NCBI RefSeq assembly: GCF_002119425.1
Contig: NZ_MDSU01000018.1
Coordinates: forward strand, 1,021,501-1,085,500
DNA: 64,000 nt
Source of the DNA: Desulfurella amilsii
GTDB lineage: Bacteria; Campylobacterota_A; Desulfurellia; Desulfurellales; Desulfurellaceae
Reading direction: 5' to 3'
Of the stretch, positions 19,066 to 26,576 are shown piece after piece. Position 1 is the stretch's first letter, and each line of letters starts with the position of its first letter. Both the position numbers and the translations under genes were made by a program. The notes under the pieces were generated by a model. The model saw only the letters and a program-made list of their open reading frames with translations, did no database searches and was not told the origin of the DNA.

Positions 19066-19103
19066 AATCCCACCAGTAACATAAAAATACAACTGGTGGG
19101 ATT
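19066..19103 (-). terminator. Intrinsic terminator of the HU gene
   Basis: A perfect 12-base-pair stem (19066-19077 with 19092-19103, AATCCCACCAGT / ACTGGTGGGATT) and a 14-base loop. On the minus strand the stem runs into a T-rich tract (ATTTTTTAG), so it ends transcripts from the HU gene. It may also stop readthrough from kup, though the plus strand lacks a T-tract. Confidence 0.8.
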
Positions 19104-19168
19104 AGACAAAGCCAACCTTGAAGTTTTTCAAAAAAATAAACTGTAAAACCCAAAGAGGTTTTTAAATA

Positions 19169-19477
19169 TTATTTTTTCTTGCCCTTTGAAGCTGGCTTTT
19201 CCTGTTTGTTTATCTCTTCTTTAAATACAGCACCTACTTTAAATGCAGGTAGCTTAAATGCAGGGATTGTAATTGCATCACCTGTTTGAGGATTTCTGCC
19301 TTTTCTTTGGGCTCTATTTGATACATAAAAGCTGCCAAAACCAGTAAATAATACGCTCTCTCCTGATTTAAGCGTTTCTACTATTGTAGATAGTGTAGCA
19401 TCCAAGAGTTCTTTCGCTTTCTCCTGAGAAATATTGGTTTTTTTAGCCAATACTTTCACAAACTCGTTCTTTGTCAT
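19169..19477 (-). CDS. hup: HU-family nucleoid DNA-binding protein
   Basis: 102 residues. It has the N-terminal HU dimer part (MTKNEFVKVLAKKTNISQ), GFGSFYVSNRAQRKGRNPQTG (the beta-arm signature) and IPAFKLPAFKVGAVFKE. Ten extra residues at the C-terminus are lysine-rich (KPASKGKKK), a modest extension of the usual 90-residue HU. The ATG has AAAAGGAGG upstream and a consensus promoter is visible. It is monocistronic, between its own promoter and terminator. Confidence 0.95.
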   Translation of the reverse strand: MTKNEFVKVLAKKTNISQEKAKELLDATLSTIVETLKSGESVLFTGFGSFYVSNRAQRKGRNPQTGDAITIPAFKLPAFKVGAVFKEEINKQEKPASKGKKK

Positions 19478-19509
19478 AAAAACCTCCTTTTATTGGATAA
19501 ACTTTTACT

Positions 19510-19538
19510 AGTTTAATTAGTTTACATTGATTTGTCAA
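19510..19538 (-). promoter_or_regulatory. Promoter of the HU gene
   Basis: Minus-strand TTGACA (19533-19538) and TAAACT (19510-19515) with a 17-base spacer, giving a leader of about 25-30 bases that contains the AAGGAGG ribosome binding site. Confidence 0.6.
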
Positions 19539-19545
19539 AGAAAAA

Positions 19546-19755
19546 CTAGTCATTTTTAAGTTTTTGGTCTCTACCAATAAAAAAGTACAAGATAGAACCC
19601 AAAAATGGCAAAAAAATAACAAAAACTAACCATATGACTTTAGTCAAACCGTCTTTAAAATCGCTTTTTAGTATGTCAATTAAAGCCATTAACCATAAAA
19701 TAGCTATTATTATTGATAACAGACCAAAAAACAAAAACCCTTTAAACAGCCCCAT
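19546..19755 (-). CDS. Small membrane protein with PLDc_N-like domain
   Basis: 69 residues from the ATG at 19755, preceded by CGGAG nine bases upstream; an earlier TTG at 19776 is less likely. It has two membrane helices (about residues 5-28 and 38-58) ending in the YFFIGRDQK motif of the phospholipase D-nuclease N-terminal (PLDc_N) family. Such stand-alone proteins have no known enzymatic activity. It lies between the HU promoter and the dodecahaem cytochrome gene. Confidence 0.7.
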   Translation of the reverse strand: MGLFKGFLFFGLLSIIIAILWLMALIDILKSDFKDGLTKVIWLVFVIFLPFLGSILYFFIGRDQKLKND

Positions 19756-19799
19756 GTATATCAACTCCGAAAACAAATTTTACTAAATTGTAATAAAAT

Positions 19800-21578
19800 T
19801 CATTTAGTATTGCAAGGTGTTTTATGCTCTAAAAACAATTTATAGCTTTTTGAAAAATTGCGATATATTGGGTCTTCATAACTTTTATGACAAACGATGC
19901 ACTGACCAACTTCATAAATTTTTATAAGCTCATCTTTATTAAAAGCCCTTTCGCCTTTTACTGGGAAACTCTGCATTTGTTTGCCATGTTCGTTTACTAT
20001 CATATCTAAAGGCACATCACCCAAGCCACTTGCTTTTGAATCAAATGTGGGTGAAAATTTAAATTGCTTAGTATAAGGATTAAAACTCAAATTTCCAGTA
20101 CCAAAACCCATTGTGCGTGGGTCATGATGACAGTCTTCGCAGCTTCTAGATTGCAATTGTGTCGTATGTGGATCAATTGTTGCAACACTTAAGCCTCGAA
20201 TACTTTTTACAAACTTAAAGTCTTTATTGAAAATAGTAATAAAATCCTGACAACCTGGCTCAACAGGCATAACTTTACCATGAGGATCAAATGCAAGCTG
20301 AGGTGTTTCAAATCGTACATAGCTATTTAATTCAGCATAAGCGCCTTCAGTATCTTTATACTTTATCCAGTTAAGCTGTTTTAGGCCTTCAAAATTCACA
20401 ATATGGCAACCATAACACTGTGGAGCCCAGGCAGAATGACATGCTTGACATGATAGGTTTTTGTGACCAGCAAATGTATGGTAGGGTTTATTATTTACAA
20501 GCGGTATAGGTATGGCTTTGCCTGTTTCTTTGCTAAAAAACACCGCTTTGCCATCGAGAAGTTGCACATTGTATATGATTTGGCCTGTGCGCTCTTCAAT
20601 GGCTGCAAAATCACCTGCTTTAAGGGATACTTTTCCATTTAAAAAAGCTAACTTTAAAGCTAAAGAATTGGGTGGCACTTGCACAAAATGCGGTTCGTGG
20701 CAATCTTTGCAAGTTATGCCAACTTGCTGCGTCATATTTTTATAATGTAAGCCAAGCCCCATAGTATCAGACATCGTGTGGCAATCAATACAACTCATAT
20801 GCGCTTTTGCATAATGGACATCTTTTGGCAAATCTAGATAATATCTATCCGGACTACCCAAAATATTATAATGTGATGGACCACCATCCATAAATGGCGT
20901 ACCATATTCTTCTGTCTCATAGTGGCCAAAGTATGACAAACCAATTCTACCTGATCTATTATGGCATTTTACACATGTTGCATCGCTAATATGCGTGGTT
21001 AACTCTACGTGTGGGTTACCCTTAACCCACTTGGCGTGACAATCAAGACAACCCCCGCCACGCTCTTGTATTTCTTTTGTAGGGCCCTGTCCATAGGGTT
21101 TGTATAAATGGCAAGCACCGCAGTTTTTTTCGTAATATTGTATAGCTCTATTTTCTTTATATTTGCCTTCGTATAAATCTTTAACCGTAATATCACTTGA
21201 AAGCTTATCAGTATAGCCAAATTTGTGCAAAACTGCAGAAATTATACCTCTGTTTGTCGCCATAAGGGATGTTTCTACCTGTTCAACCTGCTCTTTGTGA
21301 CACTTGCCGCAAGTTTCTGCAGCGTACCTTAGGTCTGCTGGGTTTTTAATCAGTCCTTTATGCGCTTGAGCTTCATTTGTAGTGTAAGGGTTGCCATGAT
21401 GACATACAATACAACCTATCTGATCAACTGGATGAGCTGTATCCATATGAATATTTTTATGACATACAATGCAAGATTCTTTCTGTGGATTAACTTTTGG
21501 TTTTAGATTTTGCTTGTATATCGCAAAAAATAAAACTAATATACTAAATACAATGAGTAAAACTATACCTTTTTTCAT
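19800..21578 (-). CDS. Dodecahaem c-type cytochrome, membrane-anchored
   Basis: 592 residues with an N-terminal hydrophobic anchor or signal (residues about 4-20) and 12 CXXCH haem-binding motifs (for example CIVCHKN, CGKCHKE, CGACHLY, CLDCHAK, CVKCHNR, CIDCHTM, CKDCHEP, CQACHSA, CYGCHIV, CEDCHHD, CIVCHKS). It should be exported and act as a periplasmic or membrane-bound electron wire. Its start overlaps the end of the b-type cytochrome gene by 4 bases, so both form one quinol-oxidising module. The terminal acceptor is not visible in the sequence. It is the last gene of the run starting at ilvD. Confidence 0.92.
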   Translation of the reverse strand: MKKGIVLLIVFSILVLFFAIYKQNLKPKVNPQKESCIVCHKNIHMDTAHPVDQIGCIVCHHGNPYTTNEAQAHKGLIKNPADLRYAAETCGKCHKEQVEQVETSLMATNRGIISAVLHKFGYTDKLSSDITVKDLYEGKYKENRAIQYYEKNCGACHLYKPYGQGPTKEIQERGGGCLDCHAKWVKGNPHVELTTHISDATCVKCHNRSGRIGLSYFGHYETEEYGTPFMDGGPSHYNILGSPDRYYLDLPKDVHYAKAHMSCIDCHTMSDTMGLGLHYKNMTQQVGITCKDCHEPHFVQVPPNSLALKLAFLNGKVSLKAGDFAAIEERTGQIIYNVQLLDGKAVFFSKETGKAIPIPLVNNKPYHTFAGHKNLSCQACHSAWAPQCYGCHIVNFEGLKQLNWIKYKDTEGAYAELNSYVRFETPQLAFDPHGKVMPVEPGCQDFITIFNKDFKFVKSIRGLSVATIDPHTTQLQSRSCEDCHHDPRTMGFGTGNLSFNPYTKQFKFSPTFDSKASGLGDVPLDMIVNEHGKQMQSFPVKGERAFNKDELIKIYEVGQCIVCHKSYEDPIYRNFSKSYKLFLEHKTPCNTK

Positions 21579-22423
21579 CTAAATAGCATTATATAAAAAA
21601 TAATTATAAAATACAAAACAATGCCGACTAAAAAAACCCTCTTTAAAAAATAAAATTTTTGGTTGGGTAAAAGTGCAAGCGTTGAGAGTCCTAGGATTGG
21701 TAAAATAATACCTGCGATAAATGGTGCTATATAAAACAAACTCCACTGTATTGACCAAAAGAACCAGGGCCCCCAAATGATCGGGTGTTTTGCGCTAGAC
21801 ACAACGTCGTATGGTGCACTTAAGCTAAAAAAAACACTAAGAAAAATTGTTGCAAAAAAAGCTATCAACGTATTCTCAAAGCTAGTAAACATACGTTTTA
21901 TGTGGTAATAATTCAGCAAAATCAACACAAAAGGTAAAATACATATATGATAAAAGTAAAAATAAATTGAAGGATATTCTTGTGAGTAAAATAAACCTAC
22001 TATATACTGACCAAAAAAAGGTGTTGATAAAATTATGTGTTGCATTATAAGCGATGCAAAATCACCCTCATTGTTTGCTTTTAAAACAAATCCGGTAAAC
22101 ATTTCAAAAAAAGCAATCACAATAATAGCAACAAGTGCTAACCAGTAAACATACTTTTTGTCTTTATAATCCTCTAGATATACATGCCAGACTGTATGTA
22201 TGATTAAAAAAATAAAGAATAACTCACTTGAGTAAAAGTGTGCACTACGTATTAACCAACCAAAACTGTATGCATCGCTAATTAAAAACATGCTATCTTG
22301 GGCTTTTTGAAACGTAGTTGGGTCATATCGAAAAAGCAAAGCTACACCAGATATAATTGATATACCCAAAAAAGATAGGGTAAGCCAGCCTAGATAGTAC
22401 GTAAAGTCTTGCTTTTTTAGCAT
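21575..22423 (-). CDS. Cytochrome b6-like di-haem membrane protein
   Basis: 282 residues with about seven or eight membrane helices. Two histidine pairs fit bis-haem b coordination: His62/His76 (13 residues between) and His159/His174 (14 between, the b6-type spacing), in the stretches GWLIRSAHFYSSELFF and NYYHIKRMF. No Rieske or c1-type gene is next to it; instead the 12-haem cytochrome follows with an ATGA overlap. It is therefore read as a menaquinol-oxidising or quinone-reducing subunit that passes electrons to the multihaem protein. It begins 1 base before the phosphomannomutase stop. Confidence 0.87.
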   Translation of the reverse strand: MLKKQDFTYYLGWLTLSFLGISIISGVALLFRYDPTTFQKAQDSMFLISDAYSFGWLIRSAHFYSSELFFIFLIIHTVWHVYLEDYKDKKYVYWLALVAIIVIAFFEMFTGFVLKANNEGDFASLIMQHIILSTPFFGQYIVGLFYSQEYPSIYFYFYHICILPFVLILLNYYHIKRMFTSFENTLIAFFATIFLSVFFSLSAPYDVVSSAKHPIIWGPWFFWSIQWSLFYIAPFIAGIILPILGLSTLALLPNQKFYFLKRVFLVGIVLYFIIIFYIMLFR

Positions 22424-23824
22424 TTATGCTGACGAAATCGTTTTGTTAACTAAATTTAGTGTATCGTTTTTTAACTTTTCTAAATTTTCTGTGCTATTTG
22501 CTTCAAATCTAAGCACAAGCGCAGGCTGCGTATTGCTTGATCTTACTAGTCCCCAGCCGTCTTTTGTATTGAATCTTATGCCGTCTATAGTTATTATGTC
22601 TGTAATAGAGTACTTTTCTTTATTCTTTATGTAGTAATTTTCAATTTCTTGAGTAACAAGTACCTTTTTATCTTCAGGGCAATCTATCCTAATTTCTGGT
22701 GTATTGAAAGTTTTTGGCAAATTGTTTTTCCATTCTTCTAAATTTATACGCTCTTTAGTTAGAATTTCAAGGAGTCGTAAAGATACATATATTGCATCAT
22801 CATAGCCAAAATATCTATCGGCAAAAAATATATGGCCACTCATTTCGCCACCAAGCAGGGCCTTTTCTTCTTTCATCTTAGCTTTAATCAATGAGTGACC
22901 CGCTTTCCACATTATAGCTTTACCGCCAAATTGAGCTATTTTATCGTAAAGCACCTGAGAGCACTTCACTTCTCCCACAATTTTTGCGCCTTTGTGTTCT
23001 TTTAATATATCTTGAGCAAAAAGCAACAGCAGCTGATCCCCATAAAGCGTATCGTCATTTTTTAATACAGCTCCAATTCTATCTGCATCTCCATCGTAGC
23101 CTATGCCTATATCATAAGATTTTTCTCTAAGAGTTTTTTTAAGTTCTTTTAAATTCTCTTCAACGGTCGGATCTGGGTGGTGATTTGGAAATGTTCCATC
23201 TGGTTCAATATATAGCCCAATCACATCAAATCCCAGCTCTTTTAATATAGGATAGGCAATAAAACCACCTGTGCCATTGCCAGCATCCAATACAACTTTG
23301 GGCTTGTTTGTGTAGGTTTTTAACTCTTTAAACTGGTTTATTATATACTCAGTATAATCTTTAATTATATCGTAGCTAACAAACTCTGGTGTTTTTATAG
23401 ATGTCTCTTGCGTTTGTTTCATTATTTCTTTAATTGTTTGTATTTCTTCACCAAAAATCGTCCTTTTGCCTACGCTTAGTTTAAAACCATTGTATTGAGG
23501 CGGGTTGTGTGAAGCGGTTATCATAATACCACCGTCAATGTCTAAATTAAATAGAGAAAAATACGCAACGGGTGTAGCAACGAGGCCTATATCTATTACT
23601 TTTGCACCTTGCGTGTTAAAACCATAACATAAAGCGTGAAATAAATCTTTTGAGCTTAGCCTTGCATCGTATCCAATGCTAACAGTTAGATTTTCTTTAC
23701 TTAGAGCTTTTTTTAGGTGAATTGCAAAAGCTTGTCCAAGCTGAGAGGCAAATTGCTCGTCTAAATTTTCACCTACAATGCCTCTTATATCATATTCTCT
23801 AAAAACACTATCATCCACTTTCAT
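22424..23824 (-). CDS. Phosphomannomutase/phosphoglucomutase
   Basis: 466 residues from the ATG at 23824, which overlaps the thi4 stop (ATGA) and has GGAG six bases upstream. Signatures: FREYDIRGIVGENL, the phosphoserine loop ITASHNPPQYNG, the metal loop GIGYDGDADRIGA, the sugar loop GGEMSGHIFF, and the phosphate-binding RSSNTQPALVLRFEA. It interconverts hexose 1- and 6-phosphates for lipopolysaccharide and nucleotide-sugar synthesis (AlgC type). Its neighbours include envelope genes (lptE, ArnT-like) further up the same run. Confidence 0.94.
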   Translation of the reverse strand: MKVDDSVFREYDIRGIVGENLDEQFASQLGQAFAIHLKKALSKENLTVSIGYDARLSSKDLFHALCYGFNTQGAKVIDIGLVATPVAYFSLFNLDIDGGIMITASHNPPQYNGFKLSVGKRTIFGEEIQTIKEIMKQTQETSIKTPEFVSYDIIKDYTEYIINQFKELKTYTNKPKVVLDAGNGTGGFIAYPILKELGFDVIGLYIEPDGTFPNHHPDPTVEENLKELKKTLREKSYDIGIGYDGDADRIGAVLKNDDTLYGDQLLLLFAQDILKEHKGAKIVGEVKCSQVLYDKIAQFGGKAIMWKAGHSLIKAKMKEEKALLGGEMSGHIFFADRYFGYDDAIYVSLRLLEILTKERINLEEWKNNLPKTFNTPEIRIDCPEDKKVLVTQEIENYYIKNKEKYSITDIITIDGIRFNTKDGWGLVRSSNTQPALVLRFEANSTENLEKLKNDTLNLVNKTISSA

Positions 23825-24615
23825 TTTCTGCTCCATTTTTCTAATATCAATTGAGCACATTTCTTTCCAGAATTCAACATACCACCAAATATTGGTCCCA
23901 TTCTATGCGCACCACTCACTGCATTTGCTGCCATGCCGCATACATAAAGACCACTAAATATTTCTTTTGTATGATTAACTGTATCTTGCTCTCCGATTTG
24001 CGCCCACATAGGCTTTTCGCCAATAACAGCGCCTGAATCTGTATTTAGTTTTACACCACCTTTTCTTACAAGCGTTTCTGCAAGGTGAGCATCATGTCCT
24101 GTAGCATCCACAGTAAAACTAGAACTTATAACAATAGGATCAACGGGCAAATGCGCCATATTGACGGTTGTCCAATTTATCACAACGCCGCCTACCTTGT
24201 AGTCTCCATCAACTTTTTTTAACACAACATCTTCTATTTCAATGCCGTTAAAAATCTTTACACCTGCTTTTACGGTTTTCGATATAAGCGTTGTAATAGC
24301 TTCAATGGAGTCTGTTGTATAGTAGTTCGGCTCAAAAAGCGAGCATTTGATATCAAACTCATCTAATATCAGCTTGCCTTCTTCTTGAACAACTATCTCA
24401 TTAAACATCATTGCGCCACCCCACATGCCACCGCCAACAGATAATCTCTTATCAAATAAAGTCACCTTTAAACCATTTTTTACTAACTCATAGCCACAAA
24501 CCAACCCTGCTGGTCCTGCGCCTACAATTGCACAATCACAATCGATGTTTGCCAGTAATTTTTGGAAATAGCGTTCAATAATTGCTCTAGAAATAATCCT
24601 TTCGTCTAATGCCAT
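23821..24615 (-). CDS. thi4: Thi4-type thiazole synthase (non-suicide form)
   Basis: 264 residues. FAD/NAD-binding AIVGAGPAGLVCGYELVKNG (about residues 29-48), GGGMWGGAMMFNEI, and GAHRMGPIFGGMLNSGKKCA identify the Thi4 family that makes the thiamin thiazole from NAD, glycine and a sulfur source. In suicidal eukaryotic Thi4 the sulfur-donor cysteine lies in a (C/S)CMDP motif; here the matching residues 156-160 are LPVDP, so the cysteine is absent and the enzyme should use free sulfide and turn over repeatedly. The aligned position is proline rather than the histidine of archaeal homologues. Strong ribosome binding site AGGAGGG. Confidence 0.92.
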   Translation of the reverse strand: MALDERIISRAIIERYFQKLLANIDCDCAIVGAGPAGLVCGYELVKNGLKVTLFDKRLSVGGGMWGGAMMFNEIVVQEEGKLILDEFDIKCSLFEPNYYTTDSIEAITTLISKTVKAGVKIFNGIEIEDVVLKKVDGDYKVGGVVINWTTVNMAHLPVDPIVISSSFTVDATGHDAHLAETLVRKGGVKLNTDSGAVIGEKPMWAQIGEQDTVNHTKEIFSGLYVCGMAANAVSGAHRMGPIFGGMLNSGKKCAQLILEKWSRK

Positions 24616-24633
24616 AATGTCCCTCCTATATTT

Positions 24634-26061
24634 TTAATACTCGCCAACAAAAAACACACCATATGGACTAAACTCACTACCATATACTTTTTTGAATATG
24701 TCTTTATCTTGAGTTATAAGTACACCTTTGCCTTTTTGAGGTATGTTTATGGGTAGATTTGAAGTTTTTTCAACATAATACAATAAATCTAAATGCACGT
24801 TATTACTCATAACATATTTTGCTTTATTTTTCAAAATAATATTTGCTATCTTTTGGCCATAAGCTGATACATCTGGTAGATAACTAGCCTTGTAGGGTAT
24901 AGCGATCATACTATAGCTTGCTTTTAAACAAATCATTAATGCTACAATGTACAAGTACTGCTCTATCTTGTATTGTTTAGATGAAACCTTAATAAATATA
25001 ACTACAAAAGCTAAAAAAATTAGCAATGATAAATAATTTGAGGTTTTAACAAACAGGTAGCCAAACAATTCAGCACTTAATATAGTAAATACACCAAGTA
25101 GGATTATTATCTTGAGGTAAAAAGAGTTTAGCTCTAACTTAAACAAAGATAACCATAATGCAAAAAATGGTGCTATAATAAGGTAATTATGGACAGGCAC
25201 AAGCCATAATAAAAAAACAGTTAATATTGTGCCAAAAAAGGCAAAATTGTACAATTTAGATTCTTGCTTTTTGATTAACTGCTTAGAAAACATTGACCAA
25301 GGCAAAAATAATAAAAATAATTTAAAAGGGAAAATAATTAAATGCAAAATGTAATTTTTAAAGCTAAAAGACTCCCAAAATCCCAAAAATAGCGATCCTA
25401 CAAGATAATGTATGCTTTGAATATTAAAATCATACAGTACAATTCCGCACAAGCTCAAAATTAATATTAACGCAAGTCCCATTAGATGCTCTTTGTTGTC
25501 TATAAGACCTGGTTTTTTTTCAAATACAACAAAACCAAGCAATATGAAATAAAATAAAAATAAAGCAAATAAACCTTGAGTTAGAAAAGCAAGCACTAAA
25601 TAGATGCTAAAGCCTTTTTGTTCAAAATATGCTTTATACAAAGCTAAAAACAAAAAAAACACACACGCAGCGTATGTGGAATAAAAATTTATCGACATTA
25701 ATACAATAGCTGTTGTTAAAAAAATAAAAGCAAAATAGGGCGGATCTAAAATGTTAAATTCTTTTAAAAAGAAAGGCAAAAAAGCTATCAAAAGAATAAA
25801 AACAAATTGGCCAGCACGAGCTATAAACTCACTATTGCCAAAAATCTTAAATAAAATGCTTGTGTAGTAAGCAATCAATGGCGGTTTTTTAAAGTAGGGT
25901 TTACCTAGAATCGTCTGCCATTTATAATTACCACTTGTGTTTAACTGAAGACTGATAATTGCATTTTTTGCTTCTTTATAGCTAAAATCCAACTTCCCTA
26001 AATTAAAAAAATTTGTAACTGCATAAAGTGCAAAAAATACAACCAAAATTTTTTTAGGCAT
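24634..26061 (-). CDS. ArnT-like membrane glycosyltransferase (GT-C fold)
   Basis: 475 residues with about 12 membrane helices. The first periplasmic loop has LDFSYKEAKNA (acidic residues in the position of the ArnT/PMT catalytic DE pair) and GKPYFKKPPLIAYYTS, the dolichyl-phosphate-mannose/ArnT-family (PMT_2) signature. It should move a sugar from a polyprenyl phosphate donor onto lipid A or another envelope acceptor; the donor and acceptor cannot be told from sequence. Its start shares one base with the end of lptE and it ends 18 bases before thi4. Confidence 0.8.
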   Translation of the reverse strand: MPKKILVVFFALYAVTNFFNLGKLDFSYKEAKNAIISLQLNTSGNYKWQTILGKPYFKKPPLIAYYTSILFKIFGNSEFIARAGQFVFILLIAFLPFFLKEFNILDPPYFAFIFLTTAIVLMSINFYSTYAACVFFLFLALYKAYFEQKGFSIYLVLAFLTQGLFALFLFYFILLGFVVFEKKPGLIDNKEHLMGLALILILSLCGIVLYDFNIQSIHYLVGSLFLGFWESFSFKNYILHLIIFPFKLFLLFLPWSMFSKQLIKKQESKLYNFAFFGTILTVFLLWLVPVHNYLIIAPFFALWLSLFKLELNSFYLKIIILLGVFTILSAELFGYLFVKTSNYLSLLIFLAFVVIFIKVSSKQYKIEQYLYIVALMICLKASYSMIAIPYKASYLPDVSAYGQKIANIILKNKAKYVMSNNVHLDLLYYVEKTSNLPINIPQKGKGVLITQDKDIFKKVYGSEFSPYGVFFVGEY

Positions 26062-26576
26062 TAAAAGTTAATAAACAATTCCTCTCTAATTAAAACTGCT
26101 AATTTTGCCAAAACTTCATTTTGTGGGGAGCGCTTTGCAACCTCGATTGCACTATCATCATTACTTGCATCAAAATCTGCAAAACTTGTTAATGTTTTGT
26201 TTAAAATAAGCGCCTTTCCTTCTTTGTTTGTCAAAGTTAAATTCACAGTTATCATGCACCTGTATGTGCGCGCTAACCCATTTTTATCAAAAACAGAAGG
26301 GTAAATAGAGTAATTTATTATATCTGTGTGAATATAGCCTTGAGCGTCGGACTTTTTAGATACAACCTTAATATGCGGATCTGAATTTAACTGTTTTATT
26401 ATCGCTTGTTTTAAAAAAACATCAAGGTTTGGCACTTTATGCGAATTTTTTGGTTCTTCAACATATACAGTTTTTATATTGCCAATCAAAGATGAGTGTG
26501 TAGCCCCTCTATATCCACACGCGCTAACCACAAAAACCACTAAAACAATACAAAGTATTTTTGATAAAATTTTCAT
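26061..26576 (-). CDS. lptE: LPS assembly lipoprotein LptE
   Basis: 171 residues. The lipoprotein signal peptide ends at VSACGYRG with Cys20 lipidated, and the CGYR/CGF start is typical of LptE. The rest matches an alpha/beta LptE fold (VPNLDVFLKQAIIKQLNSD, YRCMITVNLTLTNKEG). LptE plugs the LptD barrel and helps insert LPS. It overlaps the leuS end by 4 bases; a leuS-lptE pairing is common in proteobacteria-like genomes. Confidence 0.82.
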   Translation of the reverse strand: MKILSKILCIVLVVFVVSACGYRGATHSSLIGNIKTVYVEEPKNSHKVPNLDVFLKQAIIKQLNSDPHIKVVSKKSDAQGYIHTDIINYSIYPSVFDKNGLARTYRCMITVNLTLTNKEGKALILNKTLTSFADFDASNDDSAIEVAKRSPQNEVLAKLAVLIREELFINF

